DNA of 64,000 bases from Agapanthus africanus (lineage: Eukaryota > Streptophyta > Magnoliopsida > Asparagales > Amaryllidaceae): the NCBI GenBank assembly GCA_030015575.1, contig CM057349.1, positions 261,697,077 to 261,761,076 on the forward strand. The letters are read 5' to 3'. Below are positions 21,938-33,005 of the stretch, piece after piece (the stretch's first letter is position 1; each line of letters opens with the position of its first letter). A program made the translations under genes and the position numbers. The notes under the pieces were generated by a model. That model made no database searches. It saw nothing but the letters and a program-made list of their open reading frames with translations, and was not told the DNA's origin.

Positions 21938-22131
21938 TTTGGCCTCCGTCAAGGCGCAGTGTACGGTAGCTAACTAGTGCTTATCTGCTTGCATATGATG
22001 CGATTGGATTAGGGTATTCGTACGGCATTGTTTGGCCTCCGTCAAAGGTCGTCCGGGTGGGTTTAATTCAATCAGGAAATGACGGGTTGAACTTGACTAG
22101 CGGACTATGGGTTGTTTGGCCTCCGTCAAGG
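21938..22131 (+). ncRNA. Three same-loop stem-loops (CopA, loop CTCC)
   Basis: TTTGGCCTCCGTCAAGG or a one-base variant occurs at 21938-21954, 22031-22047 and 22115-22131, spaced 93 and 84 bases. UUGGC pairs with GUCAA (one G-U) around a CUCC loop. Two copies have clear additional lower stems: CTGCG with CGCAG around the first, CTATG with CATAG around the third. The other Copia leaders have three copies at nearly the same spacing but with different loops. Confidence 0.85.
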
Positions 22132-22353
22132 TCATAGGACGCTAGGGGCAAAATATTATCGGGAATTTCAAGTGTTGAAATTTGCAATGAGATTGCATAC
22201 CTTCTATGAGATAGTTGGATCCCGATACCCGCTGCGAGTAAGAGTTACTCCTGGGAGAGTTTTACACATTGCAATTAGCTGATCAAGTAGGTGTCTAGAA
22301 AGGTGTCAACGGGGTTACGCCTTTGGGAAAACGAGGTTTACATTAATTAGGTT

Positions 22354-22367
22354 CGTGCGAAAGCACG
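22354..22367 (+). ncRNA. GAAA tetraloop hairpin (CopA)
   Basis: CGTGC-GAAA-GCACG forms a 5-bp stem capped by a GNRA loop. It is conserved at 32146-32161 (CopB) and 62029-62044 (CopE), on the minus strand in both. In CopE one pair is changed to a wobble, so pairing is maintained. Confidence 0.75.
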
Positions 22368-22551
22368 GGGGACCTCCCTCAAAGTACCGACACTGGCCTG
22401 GCTGAAAGATTGGCGAACTTGTAGTGTGTAATTAATCCCGGCTAGTCTTTCCTTTTAGGGTTTGAAGGAAGATTTGATAAAAAGCAGTGGGAGCCATCCT
22501 GATTAAATAAGATAATAACCAATCTGATCTTGCACGAGCATACGCTAAAGT

Positions 22552-22573
22552 GTTTTCTTCTCTCTCTCTCCAG
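22552..22573 (+). promoter_or_regulatory. Possible 3' splice site before pol (CopA)
   Basis: A ~19-base pyrimidine tract (TTTTCTTCTCTCTCTCTC) is followed by CAG (22571-22573), shortly before the pol start. All five Copia leaders in the window keep the tract and the AG. An intron in the leader, giving a spliced pol RNA, is an inference; no donor was identified. Confidence 0.4.
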
Positions 22574-22608
22574 GAACTACCATTTCATGCCCTAATAAAG
22601 ATAATAAT

Positions 22609-25600
22609 ATGGATGTATTGACCGAACCCGCATGTTATACTGTGCTGGGGAACGTTGGTTCCGTTCATTCTTATAAGAGTTATAGGAATGAACAGGATAT
22701 AGGGGAATACCAGGATTCCCATGCCACCCGAATGAAGAAAGTACATGATGATGCATTTTCTTCGGGTGTGTTCGTTACTGAGAACTGTTTCTCCATTTGC
22801 TCTACGTCCTGGGTATTGGATACCGGGTCAGGATCCCATATATGTAATCAGTTACATGGGCTTAAGAAAGGTAGAGAACTTGGAGAAGGTGATAAAGACA
22901 TTAGAGTTGGAAATGGTGCAATTGTTGCAGCTAAGACTGTCGGGGAATATCACCTTGTATTACCAACTGGTAATACATTGGTTCTGAACGAATGCTGTTA
23001 CATGCCGAACCTGATATGTAACATTATATCGGTTTCTTTATTAAGTAAAGAGGGATATAATTTTGTATTACAGGACAATGTTATGAACATTTTCCATAAC
23101 CAAAAGTTGGTTGGATCAGGCACGTTGTGCAATGGCATTTATGTTCTAAACTAATCAACAGTTCTGAGTATAACAAACACACACAAGAGGAAGAGTTCAG
23201 AACTGAACGATTCTTTCTTGTGGCATTGTAGACTAGGTCACATCAATGCGACACGACTGGCTAAGTTGCATAAAGATGGATATTTGAAACCTTTCGAATT
23301 TTCATCTTATGACACTTGCCAGTCATGTCTCAAAGGCAAGATGACCAAGACTCCGTTTACGGGACACGGAGAAAGAGTTACCGAACTCTTGGGACTGATA
23401 CATAGTGATGTATGCGGTCCCATGTCTACACATGCCAGGGATGGTTCTTCATACTTCATTACATTCACTGACGATCTCTCTAGGTTCGGGTATGTGTTCC
23501 TGATGAAACACAAATCAGAAGCTTTTGAGAAATTTAGGGAATATAAACAAGAAGTTGAGAACCAAACCGGAAAAAATATTAAAATCCTTCGATCTGATCG
23601 AGGAGGAGAATACTTAAGCAATGAATTCCTGGACTTCCTAAAAGAGAATGGGATTCTCTCTCAGCTGACTCCTCCATATACACCACAGCACAACGGTGTA
23701 TCGGAGAGGAGAAATCGCACCCTATTAGATATGGTGCGCTCTATGATGAGTACAGCTGAGTTACCTATTTCCTTATGGGGATATGCACTGGAGACTGCTG
23801 CATACCTACTAAATAGAGTTCCGACCAAATCAGTGCCTACCACTCCATATGAGATATGGAATGGCAAGAGACTATGTCTTAATTTTATTCAGATATCAGG
23901 TTGTCCGGCCTATGTTAAAACACAAAATCCGGACAAGCTCGAGGCAAGGTCTGTTCTATGTAAGTTTGTTGGATATCCCAAACATTCGCGAGGGTATATC
24001 TTCTACCACTCCGAGGAACAAAAAGTGTTTGTTTCTCGACATGCCACTTTCTTAGAAAAAAGTTTTCTTATGAAACAGATAAGTGGCATTGAGGTAGAAC
24101 TGGAAGAGGTTCCAGCAATACGGACTACAACAGAAGATTTGGTTGAACCAGAGGATTCCGTAGTTCCCGATGAACCCCAGCCTCTCCGCCGATCTAGTAG
24201 GGTTCCTCGCCAGCCTGAGAGATACTACGGTTTTCTCATGGATGGTGGGAGCGAGGATTGCATCATGGAGGATGATGACCCAACTAGCTTCGAGCAGGCC
24301 ATCACGAGTAAGGACTCAGTGAAATGGCTGGATGCAATGCGGTCCGAGATGGAATCCATGTACACCAACAAAGTATGGACTTTGGAAGTTGCTCCTGAAG
24401 GGGTAAAACCCATTGGGAGCAAATGGATCTTCAAGAAAAAACTTGGTGTAGATGGGAAAGTGGAGACTTTCAAAGCTAGACTTGTAGCAAAGGGTTTTCG
24501 TCAAAGACCAGGTGTGGACTATGACGAGACCTTTTCTCCAGTGGCTATGCTTAAATCCATCCGGATCATGCTTGCCATCGCTGCTTATCATGATTACGAA
24601 ATCTGGCAAATGGATGTTAAGACCGCCTTTCTAAATGGTGATTTAGAAGAGTGCGTGTACATGACTCAGCCAGAGGGCTTCGTAGACAGTGGGAGCAGCG
24701 GGAAGGTATGCAAGCTGCTTAAATCCATTTATGGATTAAAGCAAGCATCGCGGAGTTGGAACATCTGCTTTGACGTCGTTATCAAAGAGTTTGATTTCGT
24801 CAAAAATCCAGATGAACCTTGTATCTACAAGAAGGTGGCAGAGAGTAAGGTTGTCTTCCTCGTATTGTACGTGGACGACATACTCTTGATAGGAAATGAT
24901 ATTCCTATGCTGCAATCGGTCAAGCTCTTCTTATCACAAAGATTCTCGATGTAAGATCTTGGTGATGCCTCCTGCATATTGGGGATTAGGATCTATAGAG
25001 ATAGATCCAAACGGATATTGGGATTGTCCCAATCCAGGTACATTGACACCATACTAAAGAGGTTTAGTATGGAAGAGTCCAAGCGTGGGAACTTGCCCAC
25101 GATCTCTGGAGTCACTCTCTCCAAAGAGATGTCTCCCAAGACTGATTTGGAGAGAGCTCGCATGCAAGGGATACCCTATGCTTCGGCAGTAGGCTCTATC
25201 ATGTATGCGATGCTATGTACCAGACCCGATGTAGCATACTCACTAAGTGTAGTGAGCAGGTATCAAGCTGATCCTGGAGAGAGTCACTGGACAGCTGTGA
25301 AGAGCATTCTCAAGTACTTACGAAGGACTAGAGATATGTTCTTGGTATATGGTAACGGAGAACTCCAAGTGGAGTCCTTTACCGATTCGAGCTTCCAGAG
25401 TGATAAGGACGACTCTAAGTCGCAGTCGGGCTTTGTCTTTACCCTTTACGGAGGGGCGGTTAGCTGGAAGAGTTCCAAGCAGGAAACCGTGGCAGACTCG
25501 ACGATGGAGGCTGAATACATCGCTGCCAACGATGCTGCTAAAGAAGCTGTCTGGATCAAGAAGTTCATTACTGAACTTGGAGTGGTTCCATCCATTGAGC

Positions 25601-25854
25601 ATCCAATACCTTTGTATTGCGATAACAATGGAGCGGTGGCTTTGGCCAAGGAACCCAGGTCCCATCAGCGGTCCAGACATATTCTGAGGCGGTATCACCT
25701 GATCCGGGAGATAGTTGATCGCCGGGATATCGAGATCAGGAGAGTTGACACGAAGGACAACACGGCGGATCCACTCACGAAGGCCATTCCCCAGATACAG
25801 TTTGAGAGACTCTTCGGGATGCTCGGTATGCGATACTACAGCAGCTGGCCCTAG
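22609..25854 (+). pseudogene. pol: CopA pol: protease, integrase, RT, RNase H, two stops
   Basis: One Copia pol frame of 1081 codons, interrupted only by TAA at 23152-23154 and at 24952-24954. The first fragment has the aspartic protease (SWVLDTGSGSHIC). The second has the integrase zinc finger (HCRLGH...CQSC), the catalytic D, D and E (HSDVCGP, RSDRGGEY, NGVSERRNRTL) and RT with YVDDILLIGND. The third has RNase H (MEAEYIAA, YCDNNGA). At the first stop CopE reads CAA, so a C-to-T change is likely; the second stop replaces a lysine position in FSMKDLG of related proteins. The ATG that begins this frame in CopE (61814, minus) is ATT in CopA, so an internal ATG at 22609 is the first one left. 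There is no gag or zinc knuckle upstream. The domain order identifies Ty1/copia; I do not assign a sublineage. Confidence 0.93.
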
Positions 25855-25868
25855 TGCAAGTGGGAGAT
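25855..25868 (+). promoter_or_regulatory. Polypurine tract of CopA
   Basis: TGCAAGTGGGAGAT lies between the pol stop and the 3' LTR start. The same motif is found in CopC, CopD and CopE (complement) next to their LTRs. Confidence 0.9.
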
Positions 25869-28082
25869 TGTTAGTTGTATGTATGCCCTAGAGGCCAGTA
25901 TTGTACAGATGATGTATATTATATTGGATGCTTGGACATATATAGAGATGACTTTCTTGCTCGATATGATAGTATGCTATCTGGTTGCTCTTTATCTTAA
26001 CATGTACACTTGTCTCTTTATACTGTCTTATAATTACATGTTGGTAAAGCCCTTAGGATATGTACTTGACTACCTGGACTGTGATGCAGATCATACTAGT
26101 GGGGACATGGTAGTCCATAAGTACATCCTTCAAGGTCCCTAGTCGTGGGTGTATCGAGACGGGGCATCGATATACCAGTGTAGACTAGCGTATACGCTTC
26201 TCGACCCATGTGATGGGCGATGGATGATCCCATATCCATTGGTGTTTGACATCAGAGATGGTATACGGGTGCTCAGTGGAGACTGAGTACACTGGACGGA
26301 CTCGCCGAGAACTCCCAGATGGTATTATACCTCACGTCAGATGGCAGTTCTCAGGTGACACTTGTACAGGTTAGTCTGTAGACCCGAGATCGTCATAGAG
26401 TCTTGTGTGATTCCCACTGTGCTTTGATCTCCACCTTACCACGTCCATGAGGGCGTGCAAAACGGTGGTCTTTGGGCACAGTCCCGAGTCACATGGAGGC
26501 AATGAGCGATAGGAGGGGTTTCGTCTCTCCCGGTATTGGGAGTTGATGTTGCGCAGTGCTCGATTGGACGTAACAGGGAAGTCCCTGGCCAGGGCTGATC
26601 AGAGATTTGCTGGTAAGTGTTACCAGTAGTTTCTCGACCCGTTATGAGCCTCACATCGGCACGACTTATCGGTTATTGGGGTCTGACGTATACCACCCCT
26701 AGACTTGATATGCGACATACCAGACGAACAGACCGGACTGTACGGTAAGTTTTACTGGTTGGATTCACAGGAGTGTGAGCGGGCTTGCTCGTCGATCTTC
26801 TGATCGCTCAATACCCGGATGGCCGTTACGTTTAGCAGACCGCTTGCGGCTTGTGGGTGCTTGATATGATCATCATCTGCTACCGGCGTATTGACGAGTC
26901 TTTAGAGTCCTACACAGAGGTTTCCTGGTTCAAGCGAAACGAAATAGGAGCGCATGTGAGATATGTACAGGACCGAGAATAATGCGTGTATGTGATACCG
27001 CATTTCATTCTCGCGATATATGTTTCGATTGGTTATATTCGATATGACCTAGTTATCGAATCATTGATTCGATAAATCGATACATTGGATTCTAGTCGGT
27101 TATGTGCGACATGACCGGATCATTGAATCAAATGTTGATTTAATGATTTAATGCATAATTATATATTTGATATATTGCATTGCATTAACTAGTATTGGTT
27201 CACTTTAAATGGATTTTCTCACTTGATGTACATGTTGTATATGTGATATACTTTTGTGCACATCTTTGTATCATGTTTGATGATGCTTGCTCATTAGGTT
27301 AAGTGTGAAGTATTAAACCATGGTTAAGAGATGATTAGGGTTTTGCCTTTTATTTATTTATTTATTTGTTTATTTATTTGAAAAGGATTATGATAAGAAT
27401 GGTGGCTTTTTTTGTTTTAAGTTGAAGCTTCATGAAGCTTTGACTTTTGTAACCATCCTTATCTTCATGCTTAACCCTAACCCTCTCAAGTGACCATGGT
27501 TTATTCTCTACACTTAACCTAGGTTAGAACATGATAAGTATTTGATTTTATTATTCTTTTTACAATACTTATCATATTCTTTCTTCTTCATCTCCTTCTT
27601 CTTCAAGAGAGAAAACAAGATGCCATCAATGGCAACTTGAGCATAAGTGAGTGAAATCCAATTCTAAAGTGAACCCACCTCCTATTTCTTCACCCTCTAC
27701 CTCTTGCCAAGTTGTTTTGGGTGTTTTCTTCACAAGTTTCACAACTTGGTGAAGTCGGAGCTTGAACTAGTGCAACCTCGACGTAGATCGTCTTTGACAC
27801 GAAGCCGATGACCTAGCTCGCCCGTTTCTCCGATGAAGCCGACGATTGGGTTCGGGATTCATGATGAACAGCGAGAGGACACCCACGTGGAGCTAAGGAA
27901 GTGGAAATCCGGATCTACAAAGGTTGTAGCTTCTCACTTCTAGTTAAGTAGTTAACTAGTTTATCTTTTTGCCTAAACATCTAGTAAACAATCCGTGTTA
28001 GGGTTTCTCGGCACCAATAATTTTTGAAATTGGCATGATCTATGCCTTGTGAGACTTCATTAGGATGCCTAGGAACCCTACA
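25869..28082 (+). repeat. CopA 3' LTR
   Basis: 2214 bp, nearly identical to 17535-19747, ending CCCTACA before the TTATA target duplication (28083-28087). Confidence 0.96.
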
Positions 28083-28087
28083 TTATA

Positions 28088-31000
28088 AAATTAAGTTATG
28101 GTTTTTATTAATTAAGTAGGGTTATAATAACTAGTTTAACATTTTTAGAAGTGGAAAATCTTGTATGGATGATATATTGTAAATTGTTTATCCAAAATTG
28201 TTTAAATTAATCCATTTTGCAAACTAGATTTCTATATATTGTATAAATTGGTGAGATAAAATTCCAATTAATATTTATAACACTAGATTGTGGTTTTAAT
28301 GGGGATATTAACTTGTTAGTGGAATGAAAAACTTAATTTGGTTACTAGTTTTTATTGATAATTGAAAAATTGTGAGAAAAATGCTATTTTCGCTAACTAG
28401 AATTTGGAAATTCTTAAATAAATGAGATTTAAAATCTAATTTATGGTTTCATTATATTACTATCATTATAAATTGTAGTTTGATAAGTTAATTTAGGCAC
28501 AATCAAGTTTAGTCGTGAAATTATGGAATTTTTGCTTGCAAGGTGTTGAAATGGATAAAATTGCAAACTAGGAATTTATTTTTAATACAAATTAGCGTGA
28601 TAAAAATATGGTAATGGTTTCTATAATCTAGTTAGGTTATTTAATGAATATTATGACCATTAGATTCTTTTAAATATCAAGTTTTGAAGTAAAACGGTAA
28701 ATTGGCATTTTCGGGTTTTACGAAATCGGACTGTTTGTTCGATTTTTAGGGTTTTGATGGATTAAATCATGTTTTATATTATAAGTAATGAGTTTTTAAA
28801 CTACAAGCTGTTTGTTGATGTTTATCTCGATCAATCGGCGTTTGTACGCCGATATCGAGCGGTATATGGTTCTTTTCCATGAGCGGGACATAGGTTTTAA
28901 CCTATGCGCGTTTCGTGCGCCGTTTTTACTTTTGTCCGTAATTCAATTTACGATACTATATATGTTTGCGTATAGGTACCCCTCGCGTGGACTTCGGACG
29001 AGGAAGAAGAGGAGGGCGACATCATTTTCGGCAAACAAGGACCAGGTGAGTAGATGTATATCTACGGGGGGAAGTCGGGTGGATGGCGTTTAGCACCCCC
29101 GCAAACGTAGAATAGGGATAGTACTTATTGTCATTAGGAAGCCAGACGTAACCTTAGATTCTTGATGAGTAGGACCCTAGTAATGACCCTAGGTTGGACT
29201 AGACTGATTTAGAAAGACCATACCAGAGGATGAATACCTTGGAAGAGATTCGTAGGTTTCAGGTAGATACACACACACGCACACACTGAGACTCGACGTG
29301 GTGTATACGTGTATGTATATATATATATATATAAGACTAGGTGTAGGTATATATATATATATATACACAATACGTATATGTGATACAAGGATGTGATATG
29401 ATACACGGGGATGAAACAATATAACTGGGCTGATGCCATGATTCTTGGCTATACAGTCGTGTTATGATGTTAGCGGATCATTAGAAAATGAGATAATGGA
29501 TTGGTATACTTGAACAATAATAAAGGGTGGTGATGATATTGAAGTATATGGGACTCTAAAATAGAACCCGGACCGTAACCTGTGCCTAAACTTCTGATAT
29601 GATATCATATTGGTGTGACTTGATTACAACATCATATAGGTGTGACTTGATTTCGATATCATATATGTGTGACTTGATTACGATATCATATAGGTGTGAC
29701 TTGATCACGATATGATCTAAGTGTGACTTAATCACAATATGATACTTATGACATGATATTTCTGAGGATAAATTAACGATGTATATTTATGCTGACAATG
29801 ATATATGATTGATGTATGCGATTACAGTATAGCACCTTGATCTTGACATGTGTTGATGATGATATTATACGAATGATGAGACACGTAGGTGATACTCGAC
29901 CCGTACCCCGATATTGGGATGCCGTACGATGGATTTTACCGTACGAGGCATAGATATGATGATTGATCCGCACTCTTGATTTGAGGAAGCCGTACTACGT
30001 ACGTGACGCTATTGAGACTGGATCGCCGACTATTAGAGATATGGATTCAGACCTTAGGTGGACTCTTATTTCTTATTAACTAGTTTCTTAGGTTTAGTTC
30101 CTTCGGAGGTTAGATGGACACTAGTTTTGGCTCGAGTCACATAGTTGTAGTTATACTTGTATATCACAGATGAGTGGTTATTACACATCCGTCTTTACAT
30201 TCATACCGTAATCATAATGGTGCATGTTCATTCATATGTTTCTATAATCAGAATAAAACTTTACCTGTTAGGACACCAGCACCATTACCGATGATGTGCA
30301 TATTCCACGCACACTTATTTGCCGGCTCACACACATCATCATCGGTAATTGCTATGTCACGTACACTTTAGATCATATTATCTTTTATTGATATAATCAG
30401 CTAACAGTTAGATCGATATAATATTATGATTACTCTCTGGTGTTAGTATATATATGGTATTTATTATTTAGACATTTCATGCATTCGCATTTTCATGTTA
30501 TCATGCAGTATTATGGGGCATATGCCGACACTTATCATATACTTACTCATGATTTTGGGATTTTGGATTTCTATGAGATTTCTGGATTTTTGGGGAAAAC
30601 CGCAAGAATATATAAAAACTTCTCTCTCTCTCTCCTCCTCTCTTTTTAAAACATAAGATGGGGTTTTCTCGTGATGTATGTGTCGTCCACCATGAGATTT
30701 CATGTTTTCTGTTGGATTTCGAGACCCGATTCGAGGAGTGGATGAACCGTCTCGGGTATATGGTGGGCCCGGTATGGTACCCCGGGGCAAGAAGATCAAG
30801 TTGTAGACGATGAGCCTGGCAGGGGAGGACTACCTACCGGTGATGTCTGGCGCGGCGGATATCCGGAGGATACCGACCGTTGTCATGAGATTTGATGATA
30901 TGGGCCGATCCGGACTGACGGAGCCCGAGATATTGAGACTATGAGACATTGAGATTATGAGGTATTGAGACTTGAGATTTACATGTTTTGTGTCGATGCT

Positions 31001-31932
31001 TGACACGGATTTCCGTGGATTTCATCGTTGATATTTCAGATTTCTATACACATTTTACCATGATAAAAGTTAAAGATTTCTTATACAGATATATCTAGAT
31101 TTCAGGATTGGTTATTTCACATTCATGGTGTATGCATACTCATTCACATGACATAGTTCTATATGAGGCACTGATACGAGCACGGAGCATTTGCACTTAC
31201 ACGCAGCTTATTATCCTGTCTTTACTTGATGACTAGTAGTATATTAGTATATTATTATGACTTAGGACAGCGTCGTGCATTCGATTTCTTTTCGCAGATA
31301 TCTTCTACTTACGAGTTGGCAACTCACCCCCGTTGTGCCAAATTTTATTATAGGTTCGATTTACAGGTTTTCCTGGCAGCTTGCTGGCACATCTTTTCAT
31401 TCAGGGTGATTTGCACGGTAGGTTGGTTCGCTTGTATCTGGACCGCCATTGTACTTTTATTATTTCATTTGTATCTAGAAAACTCCATCAACCAAACTTG
31501 TATTATTTGATAGTTACTGGACCAGTTATTTATTTCGACCTTAGAGTCGCACTTGTATTATTATGATATCTGGTGCTTTTGTTTTCTATTGAGTTTTGAG
31601 CCTCGCCCTTTGGCGTTGTATACTTTTGTGCATTGGTGTGGTTGTTTTCGCCTTTTGGCGTAGAGCTAGCTCCCGTTTGGGGATGCTCTTTAATGTTTAT
31701 ATGTATTCATTCTTGTTTGTACCCGTTTGGGGCCAGTTTTTACAAAGGAGACTCTGCCGAAATTTTTGAGAAATTGGATGTTGCTTTTATACTTGTTTTC
31801 TTCATGTTTTCCTTTACTTATTCTTCTTTTATGGTTTAGATTTCTGGGCTTCGGCTTATTTAGATTACGTTGCGCCTCTAGACGCTTCGTAATCTAAGTG
31901 CTGGTCACGTTCCGTACTTTCGGGTCGTGACA
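28088..31932 (+). mobile_element. LARD 3' LTR, right fragment
   Basis: The LTR continues from the CopA target site to a CA end at 31932. Bases 29234-31932 match 1-1094 plus 13216-14840 with about 2.5-3% substitutions by hand count. This copy is uninterrupted at the Athila site, which proves that insertion. It includes the 27-bp array at 29601-29735. It abuts CopB at 31933; the LARD target duplication cannot be confirmed because its left end is outside the window. Confidence 0.93.
29601..29735 (+). repeat. 27-bp tandem repeat, LARD 3' LTR copy
   Basis: Five 27-bp units corresponding one for one to 394-528. The unit number is unchanged between the LTRs. Confidence 0.9.
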
Positions 31933-31942
31933 TGGTCGCTAC

Positions 31943-31964
31943 CTGGAGAGAGAGAGAAGAAAAC
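31943..31964 (-). promoter_or_regulatory. Possible 3' splice site (CopB)
   Basis: On the minus strand a TTTTCTTCTCTCTCTC-type tract ends in CAG, directly before the former pol start. The LARD junction is only 10 bases away. Confidence 0.4.
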
Positions 31965-32145
31965 ACTCAGCGTATGCTCTTGCAAGATTAGATTGGTTAT
32001 TAATATATCTAATCAGGATGGCTCCCACTGTTTTAGTCAAATCATCCTTCAAACCCTTAAAGGAAAGACTAGCCAGTATTAATTACACCTTACAAGTTCG
32101 TCAATCTTTCAGCCAGGCCAGTGCCGGTACTTTGAGGGAGGTTCC

Positions 32146-32161
32146 CCGTGCTTTCGCACGG
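32146..32161 (-). ncRNA. GAAA tetraloop hairpin (CopB)
   Basis: On the minus strand CCGTGC-GAAA-GCACGG gives a perfect 6-bp stem with a GNRA loop. It is homologous to 22354-22367 and 62029-62044. Confidence 0.75.
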
Positions 32162-32382
32162 ACCTAATTAAAATAAATCTCGTTTTCCCAGGGGCGTAAC
32201 CCCGTTGACACCTTTCTAGACACCTACTTGATCGGCTAATTGTAATGTGTAAAACTTTCTCAGGAGTAACTCTTACTCGCAGTGGGTATCGGGATCCAAC
32301 TATCTCATAGAAGGTATGCAATCTCATTGCAAATTTCAACACTTGAAATTCCCAATAATATTTTACCCCTAGCATCCTATAA

Positions 32383-32576
32383 CCTTGACGAAAGCCAACA
32401 AACCATAGGCTACTAGTCAAGTTCAACCTGTACATTTCCTGATTGAATTAAACCCGCCCGCACGACCCTTGACGAAAGCCAACAAAGTCGCACGACTACC
32501 CTAACTCAATCGCATCATATGCTTATGTAGATAAGCATAAATAGCTACCGCACACTATGCCTTGACGAAAGCCAAC
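32383..32576 (-). ncRNA. Three same-loop stem-loops (CopB, loop TTTC)
   Basis: On the minus strand GTTGGC-TTTC-GTCAAGG occurs three times, at 32383-32399, 32467-32483 and 32560-32576 (spacing 84 and 93). The motif is identical in all three copies. The lower stem around 32383 is CCTAT with ATAGG. Confidence 0.87.
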
Positions 32577-32724
32577 AAACGCAACACGAATACTATGAAG
32601 TACTTATCTGAAATGACGGAGGGCTACGAAAAGTTTTTTTAAGAAAACCCTTTGCATAATGAACTTGATATCGTTGTAGAATCAAATGATTTAAAATCGA
32701 GTGTTTTTTAGGCTTTTACTAGTT

Positions 32725-33005
32725 TCGCTAAAGAGGTCACTCCCGGTGAAGGGATCTCGGCTCTTTCCTTATCGAATAAGGTGCAGGATATTTCACAAAT
32801 ACCGCTATGCAAAGCAAGAACTAGAAAAGCAATCAAAAGACAAAACCGAGGAATGTAGCATCTGCCAGTTATTGCTAAAGAGGTCACTCCCGATGAAGGG
32901 ATCTCGGCTCTTTCCTTATCGAATAAGGTGTTGGATGTTCTACAAGGAACACCGCTATGCAAAGCAACAGCTAGAGCTACCTGATTTTGAAAATTCGATT
33001 CCACA
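32725..33005 (-). repeat. Duplicated leader unit with covarying hairpin (CopB)
   Basis: Two copies of the unit (about 32727-32820 and 32877-32970). Each has the perfect 5-bp hairpin CCTTATTCGATAAGG (32767-32781 and 32915-32929, minus strand) and the GTGAC/CCGGGAG-type motif. Short open frames on both strands follow the duplication and are not called as genes. Confidence 0.78.

Larger units (their letters stand above)
19762..22608 (+). other. CopA long structured leader, no gag
   Basis: 2.8 kb between the primer site and pol. A Copia gag with a zinc knuckle would be expected here, but I find none. Instead the stretch is full of RNA-structure-like features: a GC-rich hairpin (19951-19990), the module shared with LARD (20284-20535), a duplicated ~145-bp unit (about 21546-21795), three same-loop hairpins (21938-22131), a GAAA tetraloop hairpin (22354-22367) and a polypyrimidine tract ending in CAG (22552-22573). 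Much of it recurs in CopB, CopC, CopD and CopE leaders. Confidence 0.8.
17535..28082 (+). mobile_element. CopA: Ty1/copia retrotransposon, full length
   Basis: A complete element of 10,548 bp flanked by TTATA (17530-17534 and 28083-28087). LTRs of 2213 and 2214 bp begin TGTTAG and end CCCTACA. They differ at about 12-14 positions (0.6%), the smallest divergence in the window. The order is LTR, tRNA-iMet primer site, a 2.8-kb structured leader, pol in the Copia order (protease, integrase, RT, RNase H), polypurine tract and LTR. No gag frame is present. Pol has two in-frame stops and the upstream start codon is lost, so it is not autonomous now. It is inserted in the LARD 3' LTR. Confidence 0.95.
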
